A stretch of DNA of 22,733 bases. Origin: Firmicutes bacterium UBA4874. Its GTDB lineage: Bacteria; Bacillota; Clostridia; Caldicoprobacterales; DTU083. Where the stretch lies: NCBI GenBank assembly GCA_002399435.1, contig DHDO01000061.1:1-22733 (forward strand), read 5' to 3'. Shown piece by piece: positions 13,891 through 22,328 of the stretch. The position numbers and the translations under genes are program-made. Each line of letters starts with the position of its first letter. Within the stretch, counting starts at the first letter, position 1. A model generated the notes under the pieces. That model was not told where the DNA came from, did no database searches, and saw only the letters and a list, made by a program, of their open reading frames with translations.

Positions 13891-16626
13891 TCAGACTGGC
13901 GATGATTCATACAGCCAGTCCAGTGTTTCAGGGTTTTCTTCCAAAAGGCTCCCGCTTTTCTGCTGAAGCTTTATGTCTTTTGGTATCACGCCCACGACCA
14001 GATAACTTCCTGTTCCAAAATACAGCTCGTGAATCCCTTTTTCGTACTGAAAAGTATGGACGTTCACAGAGGGACATCCGCTGATACGAACTGCATTCCG
14101 AAACTGTACTTCCAATCCTCCCCGGTCGTCAGCATGGGTATCGGTTTCCAGTTCGGGTACCTGCAGCCACTGGGTTCCCTTTGCCTGCATGTATCCAATC
14201 AGTACCCGGCTGTCTTCCTTCAGATCCATTTTCAGGGAAATCCCTTTCCTTTCTGCCATATCACTGCGGAACCGTATTCCGGTCAGGCCATCCAGCTCCG
14301 GTATCACCTCCCTGATCCTATACTCTCTGTCTGTAAAAGCCAGGCTTCCCTTTCGGACTGGATAGGTTTCGCATCCTTCGCTCAATACGCTGAAATCTGC
14401 CTGTTTCAGCGGCTCCGCCCTTCCTGCAGCTGTTTTATGTTTTATCGTCAGGCTGCCATCCCTGATCCTTTCGATATTTCTTTTAAAGTTCCTGTATTCC
14501 TTTTCGTATTCCGGCAGGCATTGTTCCCAATGACAATAAAGCTGACCGTCCGGAAACGGAATCTTCCTCTGCGGAGTCTGCATACTGTTTGCGTAAAGGT
14601 AAGTATCACGGGTAATCTCCGTAACCTTTCGATATGCCTCCAGACTTTTCCCCATCCAGTCCAATGCCTTCTCCAATAATGTGATATCCCCATGCAGGGG
14701 ATCCGCCATGGTATATTTATATTTCAATATCTGCATTGCGCCCTTCAGTTTACAGCAATAAAATCGGGTAAGATAGCAGATAGCTTCCACATCCTGCCGG
14801 ACTCTGCCCGCCTCCTCATTCTGTTTTCCCTGAACGCCCATGCCCTCCATAGCCATATGACACTTTTTCCAGGCATTTTCCTCATCCGTTGTTACTTCCC
14901 GGATCATATCATATGGCGTTTCCCCGATATGAGGCTCGCCTGCCAATTCCCTCCGGATATAATCGTCCGGCTGCTCTCCGACTCTGGCAACCGAATTCCA
15001 TAGTTCACGATTTGGACGATACCGGTTGACATTGGTCATCTGGCTCATCGTCATTCCAAGACTGAAGGTCTGACGGTTTCCTTCCGTAATGCCAATCCTT
15101 CCAAGTATCCTGGGGGCGCAGTGCCCTGCACTTTCCATTGCCTCCAGCAACAGGCCTGCCACGTCTTCCGAACATGAAAAATGCCTGGCAATTCTCTTTG
15201 TCCAATAGACATCTTCGTCTTTTTCATTCCGATTGGGATTCCAGGCATATCGAAACCAGGCTTCATACCACATCCAGTCCCGATCCATCTGGAGTAGCCT
15301 TGGCGTCCTCTTATCCGGAGAATAAGGCCAATCCCAATAAAACAGGGGATACAAATGCAAGCCGTTTCCACCCAGCCGGTTCTGCCCTGCCTGCATACAT
15401 TTCATAATGAAATTCGGCGCCTGGAAACGGAAGGGCTCCAGATCCGCAAGAATATGAACATTCAGGATATGGGTTGTTCCCAGCCGACTCAGTGCCTGAT
15501 GCTGTTTCTGCCAGCTTCCCCTTGGGAAATAAGTCGTCAGTCCTTCCCCGTTGTACTTCCACATCGTGTACAAATTGGAATACAACTTTTTCGCACCCTT
15601 TATTGCAGCAAAAGGGTCGCAGTCATGGGCACGCAGGATCACAGGTGGCTCTTCCTTTAAACCTGCCTGCCGCATTCCTTCTTTCACAGCAGGAATAATC
15701 GTATCCACAAACCAGTCCGTTTTATTCTGGTTTCCCCGCAAAGCCTCCCCCAGGCAAACCATCAGACCAATATTGGGAAATGATTTGATAAATTCGATGA
15801 TGCATTTTTTTGTATAGTCCGCAACCAATGGATTGATTTTGCTCTGGCGCTGCTCCAGACCATGCTGCACCGCAAACGGATACGGAATATGAATATTGTA
15901 AAATTTCAAAACGACCCAGATTCCTCTTTTATCACATTCCTCTGTCAGCCACCGGAACATTTCCTGATTCTGCCCGAATTCCTCCTCTGTTACCTCCAAT
16001 GCTTCCGGATATTCCTTCAATTTGATCAGGGAAGAAAAAGGATGGCCATTCCAGATATAAAGCACATTGCAGCGATATTCCAGTAATCGATCCAGGAAAT
16101 CCGTCCATCTCCCTTTCTCATAAAACCACGGGAATCGGTCCGGCGTAATGGGATATTCGTATGTCAGGCGCGGAGGCTCAATTTTTGTTTTCTGCAAGCC
16201 AACACACGGCCCTCTTAATTGAAACACAGGCGCATCATAAAAGGCAAGATTCTCCGGAATCCGATGCTTCTCCCGAATCCTTGCGGCCAGCTCCAGGCAG
16301 CCATACAGTGTGCCGGTATCGCTGCCGCCGACAACGACGGTCAGCCGGCCCGGGCAGGTTTCCAGATAAAAGCCTTCCTTCTTCGGCTCCGGCCCATGAT
16401 ACAATAACAATTCCTTTTGCTCCAGCCAGGAAAGAAAGGGATCGGTTCCCCGTTCCCCTATATATATTTTATCACCACAGTACTGCCGATAATCTTCCAG
16501 CCGCTCCGGCAGTTCAACTCTCTGTGTGCTATACCCGGCATCCTGCAGTTCCCTTTGAATACGATCCATTCCAAATTGAATCCGTTTTTTCCTTATCCTA
16601 TCGGTTATAATGATCGCTGTTTTCAT
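13891..16626 (-). CDS. Large intracellular glycosidase-like protein, GH67/GH20-type N-terminal domain plus TIM barrel
   Basis: A 911-residue protein. Residues about 1-125 look like the alpha/beta domain found before the catalytic barrel in alpha-glucuronidases and GH20-like enzymes. The hallmark is a strand-glycine-strand segment ending GGSDTGTLYGCLELAARIRE (100-119). A barrel-like region follows (about 135-450), with candidate acid residues at CLGEAL (E294) and RAHDCDP (D335, D337). A helical region spans about 450-730, and a beta-rich C-terminal domain ends the protein. No signal peptide is visible, so it is probably cytoplasmic. I cannot assign a glycoside hydrolase family. An alpha-glucuronidase relative is the best guess. 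The start at 16626 follows GGGAGG. An in-frame ATG at 16692 would begin inside a direct repeat and lacks a ribosome binding site. Confidence 0.72.
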   Translation of the reverse strand: MKTAIIITDRIRKKRIQFGMDRIQRELQDAGYSTQRVELPERLEDYRQYCGDKIYIGERGTDPFLSWLEQKELLLYHGPEPKKEGFYLETCPGRLTVVVGGSDTGTLYGCLELAARIREKHRIPENLAFYDAPVFQLRGPCVGLQKTKIEPPRLTYEYPITPDRFPWFYEKGRWTDFLDRLLEYRCNVLYIWNGHPFSSLIKLKEYPEALEVTEEEFGQNQEMFRWLTEECDKRGIWVVLKFYNIHIPYPFAVQHGLEQRQSKINPLVADYTKKCIIEFIKSFPNIGLMVCLGEALRGNQNKTDWFVDTIIPAVKEGMRQAGLKEEPPVILRAHDCDPFAAIKGAKKLYSNLYTMWKYNGEGLTTYFPRGSWQKQHQALSRLGTTHILNVHILADLEPFRFQAPNFIMKCMQAGQNRLGGNGLHLYPLFYWDWPYSPDKRTPRLLQMDRDWMWYEAWFRYAWNPNRNEKDEDVYWTKRIARHFSCSEDVAGLLLEAMESAGHCAPRILGRIGITEGNRQTFSLGMTMSQMTNVNRYRPNRELWNSVARVGEQPDDYIRRELAGEPHIGETPYDMIREVTTDEENAWKKCHMAMEGMGVQGKQNEEAGRVRQDVEAICYLTRFYCCKLKGAMQILKYKYTMADPLHGDITLLEKALDWMGKSLEAYRKVTEITRDTYLYANSMQTPQRKIPFPDGQLYCHWEQCLPEYEKEYRNFKRNIERIRDGSLTIKHKTAAGRAEPLKQADFSVLSEGCETYPVRKGSLAFTDREYRIREVIPELDGLTGIRFRSDMAERKGISLKMDLKEDSRVLIGYMQAKGTQWLQVPELETDTHADDRGGLEVQFRNAVRISGCPSVNVHTFQYEKGIHELYFGTGSYLVVGVIPKDIKLQQKSGSLLEENPETLDWLYESSPV

Positions 16627-16647
16627 ATAGCCTCCCATCCACTTGTT

Positions 16648-16764
16648 CACGGACATCAATGATGGCATGGAGTTTATATTGATCCGCCCCATGCATGCCT
16701 AATGGTGTCTGCTCCTTTAACACCGGCATCAATGACCGGCATGGAGTTTTTATTGATCTGCCCC
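16648..16764. repeat. Two 43-bp direct repeats, 74 bp apart, duplicating the end of the 103-residue gene
   Basis: Positions 16721-16764 and 16648-16690 share a core that reads GGCATGGAGTTTWTATTGAT on the plus strand. The copy at 16721-16764 contains the last codons (Gly-Ala-Asp-Gln) and TAA stop of the 103-residue gene. The other copy repeats the same bases, with a few substitutions, in the gap before the 911-residue gene. In-frame translation of the second copy yields the spurious N-terminal extension of that gene. Confidence 0.75.
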
Positions 16765-17061
16765 TGGTTCGGCCGCCGGCCTCTCAACAAACCTCTGGAT
16801 TTCCTCCAGAAGATCGGGATAGTCTCTTTGTACTGCCACGCGGAAAAAATCATCTCCCAATATTCCTTTGATAAAATAATGATGATTTTCTATTTTAAAA
16901 AAGGGTTTTTTCAACATGGAAAGATATATAAAAGAGCCAAGAGGCCGGAGCCCAAGAATTTCTTCCTCCGTAATTGGCTCTGCCAGTAGAAAATCGTAGG
17001 CATACCAGCCGGCCTCGGCGCAACGCTCCTGCGATTCGATCCGTTTTATGACTTTTATCAT
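16750..17061 (-). CDS. Hypothetical protein of 103 residues beside a cysteine desulfurase
   Basis: A small soluble-looking protein. Distinctive segments are CAEAGWYAYDFLL (14-26), LRPLGSFIYLSMLKKPFFKI (38-57) and HHYFIKGILGDDFFRVAV (60-77). The last 15 residues are Pro/Glu-rich. It has no membrane segment, CxxC pair or known catalytic motif; its one cysteine is C14. The ATG at 17061 is 14 bases after the stop of the desulfurase gene, with AAAAGGAT as ribosome binding site, so the two are almost certainly co-translated. I think I have seen similar small proteins in clostridia but cannot name a family. A role with the desulfurase, for instance as sulfur or selenium acceptor, is only a guess. 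Confidence 0.65.
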   Translation of the reverse strand: MIKVIKRIESQERCAEAGWYAYDFLLAEPITEEEILGLRPLGSFIYLSMLKKPFFKIENHHYFIKGILGDDFFRVAVQRDYPDLLEEIQRFVERPAAEPGADQ

Positions 17062-17075
17062 GGCTTAAATCCTTT

Positions 17076-18215
17076 TCACCGTACATTTTTTGTGATTTCC
17101 TTCAATGCACTTAGCAGGCACTCCATCTCCTGCATGGTATTCAAAGCGGACAGACTGACGCGCACAGTTCCCTTTGATTCCCTGCTTCCAATGAAAGAGT
17201 GAATCAATGGAGCGCAATGGAGGCCGGCCCTCACCACAATACCGTAGCCATTTTGCAGAATATAGGCCGTATCCGCCGGGGAAAGCCTCTGTATGTTGAA
17301 GCTGACAACCGGACCGGTATTGACATCTTTCTGCCCATAAACCATTACACCGCACAGCTGTGACAGCCCATCATACAGAAAGCGGACCAGTTCCTGCTCC
17401 CGGGCCTGTACCGCCTCCACTCCCTTTTTCAGAATCGCATCCACCCCTGCTTTCAGGGCAATCAAGCCCGGTGCATTCTGCGTGCCGGCATCGTATTCAT
17501 ACTCTGCATCCGTTTTATAAATCAGCCTGGAGCTGTCCCTTCCGGTTCCGCCATACAGGAAAGGCCGAAGGGATTGTTTCCGGCTGATATAAAATCCGCC
17601 TGTTCCTTGTACGCCAAACAAACCTTTGTGCCCTGTAAAAACCAGGGCGTCCGCCCCCCACTGATCTCCACGGATCGGCAGGCACCCGGCACTCTGGGAT
17701 ACGTCTGCCAAAAACAGGGCGCCATATTTTCCAGCCACCTGCCCGATGGCCTCCATATCCTGCACCATACCGGTCACATTGGAACAGTGATTTACAATAA
17801 CAAGTCCTGTGTTTGCTGTCATGCGTCTTTCCACATCCTGCGGCCGGACTTTTCCGAAACGGTCACAGGGAACAATGACGATTTCATTGTCCTTCAACTG
17901 CGAAAGATTGTACAACGGACGCAATACGCTGTTGTGCTCGGCAGCGGTAGCGACAATCCGCTTCCCACGCAAATCCAGCCCGGAAAGCAATGCGTTCAGG
18001 GAGTGGGTGGCTCCGGATGTAAAAAAGATCCGCTCCCTGTCCCTTACCCCCAAAATACAGCTCATGGCAGTCTGACAGTCCCCATAAAAATCATACGAAC
18101 CAAAGCTGCTTCCCCGGAACTGTCCCTGCGGAGGATTTGCCAGTGCCGCAGCATGCGCCTCCAATACGCATGGCAGTTTGGGATAGGTGGTTGCGGCATT
18201 GTTCAGATAAATCAT
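17076..18215 (-). CDS. Cysteine desulfurase family protein (class V aminotransferase fold)
   Basis: A 379-residue PLP enzyme of the NifS/IscS/SufS-related group, which removes sulfur (or selenium) from cysteine or selenocysteine. It starts MIYLNNAATTYPK. H94 in AAEHNS stacks on PLP and D171 in LADVSQSAG contacts the ring. K197 in FTGHKGLFG forms the Schiff base, and C334 in RAGLHCAPLIH is the predicted sulfur-accepting cysteine. The class I/II assignment is unclear. The short active-site loop and compact size resemble a clostridial subgroup sometimes linked to selenium metabolism. No IscU or SufU scaffold or tRNA thiolase gene is adjacent. It lies between a sugar isomerase and a hypothetical gene, an unexpected place. 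Confidence 0.9.
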   Translation of the reverse strand: MIYLNNAATTYPKLPCVLEAHAAALANPPQGQFRGSSFGSYDFYGDCQTAMSCILGVRDRERIFFTSGATHSLNALLSGLDLRGKRIVATAAEHNSVLRPLYNLSQLKDNEIVIVPCDRFGKVRPQDVERRMTANTGLVIVNHCSNVTGMVQDMEAIGQVAGKYGALFLADVSQSAGCLPIRGDQWGADALVFTGHKGLFGVQGTGGFYISRKQSLRPFLYGGTGRDSSRLIYKTDAEYEYDAGTQNAPGLIALKAGVDAILKKGVEAVQAREQELVRFLYDGLSQLCGVMVYGQKDVNTGPVVSFNIQRLSPADTAYILQNGYGIVVRAGLHCAPLIHSFIGSRESKGTVRVSLSALNTMQEMECLLSALKEITKNVR

Positions 18216-18266
18216 GTCCTGTCCGTCCTTTCCGGCTCCCTGCAGCAGCCTGCACCTTTCAGTCCA

Positions 18267-19634
18267 TTAGCCCTGTGTCACCTGAAAGCCCATAATGCCG
18301 GATAGTTCCTCCAGCTGTCTGCTGTAATCCCCGAAAATAAGCACCTGATGATGGCCAAAGTCCGCCAGATGGTGCATGTACGCCCTGGCATCGTCCATCC
18401 GGATATAGTAATAGGGGCTGCAATAGGTTTCCTTATATTCGGAGCGGATTACCTCTCCGGTTTTTACGCACATGGTATCCCCTGCCGGATTAAACCGGGC
18501 CAGGGTAACTGTATTGCTTTCATTTTCGGTAAAATCCACCTGCAGCTTCCCGCCAAAACCCTGGCCGGTAAAGGCCCATAGTTTATAGTGCAGTGGCTCT
18601 GTCCCATATCCATTCATGCAAAGAGCCGGAACCGCATGGTGCAGCTTCAGCAATTCGTCCGTTTCATAGCTTGGATTACCCATAAAGGCCGGGCGATTTG
18701 CCGCATACTGCAGGATCGTCATGGCCAGCAATGTGTTCAAATCCTCTTCACAGGCACTGGGTATACCATCGTCCTTCATCAGGGAATGGCATACACAGGG
18801 TGTAAATTTGCGCTTCTGTGGAATTTCCGAGGTGCATAGTTCATGGCAGGCAGTGGAAAAAGCGTTGCAGTCATAAACATCCATCATCTTTCTGGCAGCC
18901 AGATAATACTTGATATCATTTGGAAACCAATCCGTACGAACCTTGACCTCGTCCGCTCCCGCCAGCAGCTTCTCCACTGTTTCCTTTGTCTCCTGATCCG
19001 AAATTTCGTCCATATAGGGCACAATGGATGGAAACGGAAGCTTGATCACCTCAAAGCCATAACGCTGCCGGAGTACTTCAGGATCGCGGATCAGACTCTG
19101 AACCCCAAAGGTTGGCTGGGAACCAGCCGTCAGCACCAATGCCCTGGTGTTGGCGACGGCCTTGCGGATCCACAGCAGATGGGCAATTTCATTCAGGTCC
19201 TGAATATCCATTGCCACATAGGCTTCCACCCCAATTGAACGGCAATAGGCGCAAAAATCGATCCCCTCATTCCCATTCTGCATAATAACAATCGGTTTCC
19301 GATAGCGCTCCAGCCTGGGAACACGCCAGTTCATGCAGAGGAAAAAGTCCACTTTGTCCATATCGGTTTCTATCTGCTCAAACACCTTGCGGCTTACTAC
19401 AAATTTTTCATCATATCGGGCATCAATGGGCTCCAGAAACTCTATCTCATCCGTCGCCTCCCTGAGCTTTTGCTGCGCCTTGGCAAAAGCGTTGTCCGCC
19501 TGTTTTGTCTCCGCTTCCACGGTCATATTTTCCCGACGTCCGGCACGGCACGGACCTTCCCAGAAATGGGAGTGGGTCAGGCAGCCCACAATGGGCCGGA
19601 CCACCAGTTTGGTATCGATTGCCTTTTCCTTCAT
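18267..19634 (-). CDS. L-fucose/L-arabinose isomerase-like protein (COG2407 type)
   Basis: A 455-residue cytoplasmic protein that resembles the fucose isomerase-related family. Members are metal-dependent aldose-ketose isomerases or act on unusual sugars such as deoxy-sulfo-sugars and apiose. An N-terminal alpha/beta region (to about 170) is followed by the catalytic region. ACEEDLNTLLAM (E296/E297) and KLHHAVP (H332/H333) supply candidate metal ligands in the order expected for the family. A beta-rich C-terminal part follows, with HHLADFGHHQVLIFGD near the end. GGGGAG with AAGGAT precedes the start. It is flanked by a dead dehydrogenase upstream and a desulfurase downstream. The sugar is unknown. 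Fucose itself is not shown, because no fuculokinase or aldolase is present. Confidence 0.78.
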   Translation of the reverse strand: MKEKAIDTKLVVRPIVGCLTHSHFWEGPCRAGRRENMTVEAETKQADNAFAKAQQKLREATDEIEFLEPIDARYDEKFVVSRKVFEQIETDMDKVDFFLCMNWRVPRLERYRKPIVIMQNGNEGIDFCAYCRSIGVEAYVAMDIQDLNEIAHLLWIRKAVANTRALVLTAGSQPTFGVQSLIRDPEVLRQRYGFEVIKLPFPSIVPYMDEISDQETKETVEKLLAGADEVKVRTDWFPNDIKYYLAARKMMDVYDCNAFSTACHELCTSEIPQKRKFTPCVCHSLMKDDGIPSACEEDLNTLLAMTILQYAANRPAFMGNPSYETDELLKLHHAVPALCMNGYGTEPLHYKLWAFTGQGFGGKLQVDFTENESNTVTLARFNPAGDTMCVKTGEVIRSEYKETYCSPYYYIRMDDARAYMHHLADFGHHQVLIFGDYSRQLEELSGIMGFQVTQG

Positions 19635-19675
19635 ATCCTTTTCTCCCCCTTATATCATTTGAACTGTCCCTGCTG

Positions 19676-19914
19676 TCAGAATCCGATCAAAGCACCGCCA
19701 TCCACCGGCAAACAGGCTCCCGATATATACCCTGCCGCATCGCTGGACAGGAAAACAGCAGCCATGTCGACATCCATGGCATTGCCGATTTTTTGCAATA
19801 ATTTCAGGCATTGTTGACAAGTATGGTTACCGGCCCCTGTTCTGCAAGAATCCGCTCAGCCATTTCCTGAGTTTTCCCGGTATCTGTAATATCAAAAGGA
19901 TAAAAGACTGCCTT
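19676..19914 (-). pseudogene. Remnant of a short-chain dehydrogenase/reductase (SDR) gene
   Basis: Two pieces of a classical SDR survive. From 19914 downwards the frame reads about 36 residues ending ERILAEQGPVTILVNNA, the strand before the NNAG motif (normally about residues 60-95), and then hits a stop. From about 19810 to 19676, in another frame, come about 40 residues including DMAAVFLSSDAAGYISGACL and PVDGG, the invariant C-terminal part. About 120 residues with the catalytic Ser-Tyr-Lys are missing between them. The Rossmann N-terminus is also missing where the fragment abuts the GH31 gene. The protein was probably a sugar or sugar-acid dehydrogenase (gluconate-5-dehydrogenase-like). 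It cannot be active. Confidence 0.82.
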
Positions 19915-22198
19915 ATGGATCGCAGCCCAATTTAATATTTTTACCCAGGATGGATTTGGAAAACCCTTTGTAGCTTTCATCAAAAGCAAGGCCGCAAATC
20001 TTTGACCAATCCATTTCGCCCGTATGCTGGACGATTTCGGGATATACCGGTATTGTGACGCCGCTTGTGCAGTAAACCGGTATCCTGCTCAAGGGGGAAA
20101 CAATTCCTTTCAACTGAACCGGTCCAGAAATTGTTTCACCGGTCCAGAAATCGGTCCACCTGCCTTCCGGCAGATACACATCCCGCTTTCCTTCCGGATT
20201 CATTACAGGGGCAACCAGCAGGGAATCCCCACAATAGAACTCATCGTCGATATACCAGCAGTATGGATCCTCCGGATGATGAAACAACAGGGCTCTCATC
20301 AGGGGAAATCCCGTTTTCACGACCTGATCCCCCTGCTGTTTCAAATAAGGGATCAGGGCATACCGCAGGTTCCACCATTCCCGTACCAAATCAGCGATTT
20401 CGGGATAGTGGTATGGCTCCCTCGGAGAAGCGCCATGATATCTCATATGGGAAGTAAATACACCAACCTGTGTCCAGCGCAGATACAGATCATTTTCCGG
20501 CCAATGATTCATGAAATCCGGCAACCCGTGAAATCCCGGGATATCGTGGCTCCAGAATCCAAAACCTGAAACGCCCAGGTGGAGTCCGCCCCGTATTGTT
20601 CCGGCCAGGCCATCCCAGGTACTGGCGCAATCGCCGCCCCAATGAACCGGATATCTCTGGCATCCCGTCCAGCCGGCCCTTGCCCAGATGATGGCCTGAC
20701 CCTTGCCCATGACTTTTTCGGTAATGTCAAACGCCGCTTTCTGATACAAAAGAGCATACAAATTATGCAGCTCTTCCGGGGACTTACCATAAAAGCATCC
20801 ATCCATATCGATCTTTTCCCCGAAGTCTGTCTTAATCACGGAGGCCCCCAGATCAAACAAATGCCTGAGCAGTCCCTGATACCACTGCACCGCTGCCGGA
20901 TTGGTAAAATCAATCCGTCCTCCATACTGCACCTTTCCGAAATTCGAACCGTCCTTTGCAATTTCCGTTTTTACAGGAAGATAGCCATTTTTTACAGCCG
21001 TTTGGTACACTTCCGTATTGCGGGCCACATTTGGTGTCTGCCACAGGGAAATATGAATCCCCTGCTGTTTCATTTCCTTCATGTATTTTTCCGGATCCGG
21101 AAATGTTTTTTCGTTAAACTTCCACTCACATTGCCAGTCTTTTGGAAACCACCCGGTGTCCAGATGAATCACATCACACGGAAATTTCTGCTGCCGTAAT
21201 TTCCGTACCACTTCCCTGGTCTCCTGAGCGGAAAAATAGGTCATCCTGCTCATCCAGATTCCATAGGACCAAAGCGGCACATTCCGCGGAAATCCGGTTA
21301 CTCTCCTGTATTCATAAATGATCCGATCCGGCCTCGTGCCTCCGATAAGGAATAAGTCCAGAATATCGTCTTCCACCAGGCCCTGCGCTGCCCTTGTGGA
21401 AATATCCGCCAGGGAAAGCCGTACAGAACAGGATGTCATGATCAAAAGCCCATATCCCTTGCTGGACAGATAAAAAGGTACATTTTTATATGCCCGTCTG
21501 CTGTTTGTACCCAGCGCATCCTCGTTCTCCAGAACGAATGTTTTGCCTGCCAGATTCATGCTTTCAAATCGTTCCCCGGTTCCCGCAAACTTTTCGTCAT
21601 GATTTGCATGGAGGGAAAAACAACATCGGTCTGCCCTGCCGTCTCGTTCCACATATCCCAGACTGGCAGAATCCAGGTGCAATGGCGTAAACGTATCATT
21701 TGCCATAAAGGGAACAGCGATTCTGCCATCCGGAAATACGACAGCATCAAAAAAAACCTGCGGGTCCGGCTGAAGGGTACTCCATTTTTTTATAGGCTTT
21801 TTCCCTGCAGAAATCTTCATTCTCAGAACATGATCGCTGTCCGTCAAAGCCCATCCTTCCTCTGTCTTTTCCAGATGCAGAGGCTTTTGCTTCAATGTCG
21901 GATCCCATTCCATCATCTCATTGGTCTGATCCGACGGCATCCTGCCGCCAAATCCAATGGTGCATCGGATAATGTTTTCCCCATAGGCCCGTACCATCAT
22001 GGAATGGATCTTTCTTTTCTTCGTTCGGTCCGGTCGAAAATCCGGCTGTTGTTGGGCCTGAAAGGGAATCTTCAATAGAACATTTCCCTTCTCTTCCACT
22101 CCGCCGATGGCCATGCCGGACAGCCAAAATACATCCTTTGCCGCATCCGGCTGCTCCAGATCCAACATGTCGTACGAAAAACGATTGGTTTGCTTCAT
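19913..22198 (-). CDS. GH31 family alpha-xylosidase-type glycoside hydrolase
   Basis: A 761-residue retaining alpha-glycosidase related to YicI, which removes alpha-linked xylose from xyloglucan-type oligosaccharides. An N-terminal beta-sandwich (about 1-300) precedes the catalytic barrel. The nucleophile motif is KTDFGEKID (D458) and the acid/base motif is HWGGDCAS (D523). WARAGWTGCQRYPVHWGGD and GFGFWSHDIPGF match the alpha-xylosidase branch. No signal peptide is seen, so it acts in the cytoplasm. The start follows GGGGAG. The last 10-15 residues (KSILGKNIKLGCDP) may be read out of the junction with the SDR remnant, so the native C-terminus could have been altered by the same deletion. The neighbouring isomerase could use the released sugar; this is inference. 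Confidence 0.9.
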   Translation of the reverse strand: MKQTNRFSYDMLDLEQPDAAKDVFWLSGMAIGGVEEKGNVLLKIPFQAQQQPDFRPDRTKKRKIHSMMVRAYGENIIRCTIGFGGRMPSDQTNEMMEWDPTLKQKPLHLEKTEEGWALTDSDHVLRMKISAGKKPIKKWSTLQPDPQVFFDAVVFPDGRIAVPFMANDTFTPLHLDSASLGYVERDGRADRCCFSLHANHDEKFAGTGERFESMNLAGKTFVLENEDALGTNSRRAYKNVPFYLSSKGYGLLIMTSCSVRLSLADISTRAAQGLVEDDILDLFLIGGTRPDRIIYEYRRVTGFPRNVPLWSYGIWMSRMTYFSAQETREVVRKLRQQKFPCDVIHLDTGWFPKDWQCEWKFNEKTFPDPEKYMKEMKQQGIHISLWQTPNVARNTEVYQTAVKNGYLPVKTEIAKDGSNFGKVQYGGRIDFTNPAAVQWYQGLLRHLFDLGASVIKTDFGEKIDMDGCFYGKSPEELHNLYALLYQKAAFDITEKVMGKGQAIIWARAGWTGCQRYPVHWGGDCASTWDGLAGTIRGGLHLGVSGFGFWSHDIPGFHGLPDFMNHWPENDLYLRWTQVGVFTSHMRYHGASPREPYHYPEIADLVREWWNLRYALIPYLKQQGDQVVKTGFPLMRALLFHHPEDPYCWYIDDEFYCGDSLLVAPVMNPEGKRDVYLPEGRWTDFWTGETISGPVQLKGIVSPLSRIPVYCTSGVTIPVYPEIVQHTGEMDWSKICGLAFDESYKGFSKSILGKNIKLGCDP

Positions 22199-22200
22199 GC

Positions 22201-22238
22201 TTCTCCCCTTCCTGTCCGGTTCTCCCCTTCCTGTATGG
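22201..22238. repeat. 19-bp direct repeat duplicating the Shine-Dalgarno region of the GH31 gene
   Basis: TTCTCCCCTTCCTGTCCGG and TTCTCCCCTTCCTGTATGG are adjacent, matching at 17 of 19 positions. On the minus strand each contains AGGAAGGGGAGAA. The copy next to the gene is the ribosome binding site used by the ATG at 22198, and the second copy lies 19 bases upstream without a start codon. Confidence 0.75.
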
Positions 22239-22328
22239 TACCTTGCCCGCCTGGCCTTTGCCGGCAGGCAGTCCGTATGGTCAGTCCCCCTTTCCCACGG
22301 CAACACAACATTCGGGAATGGATTTTAT

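Noticed and set aside
19804..19989. A 61-residue frame beginning MLLMKATKGF treated as an intact small gene
   Set aside because: Its first part is the GH31 end read in another frame and its second part is the truncated SDR strand, so it is a pseudogene fragment.
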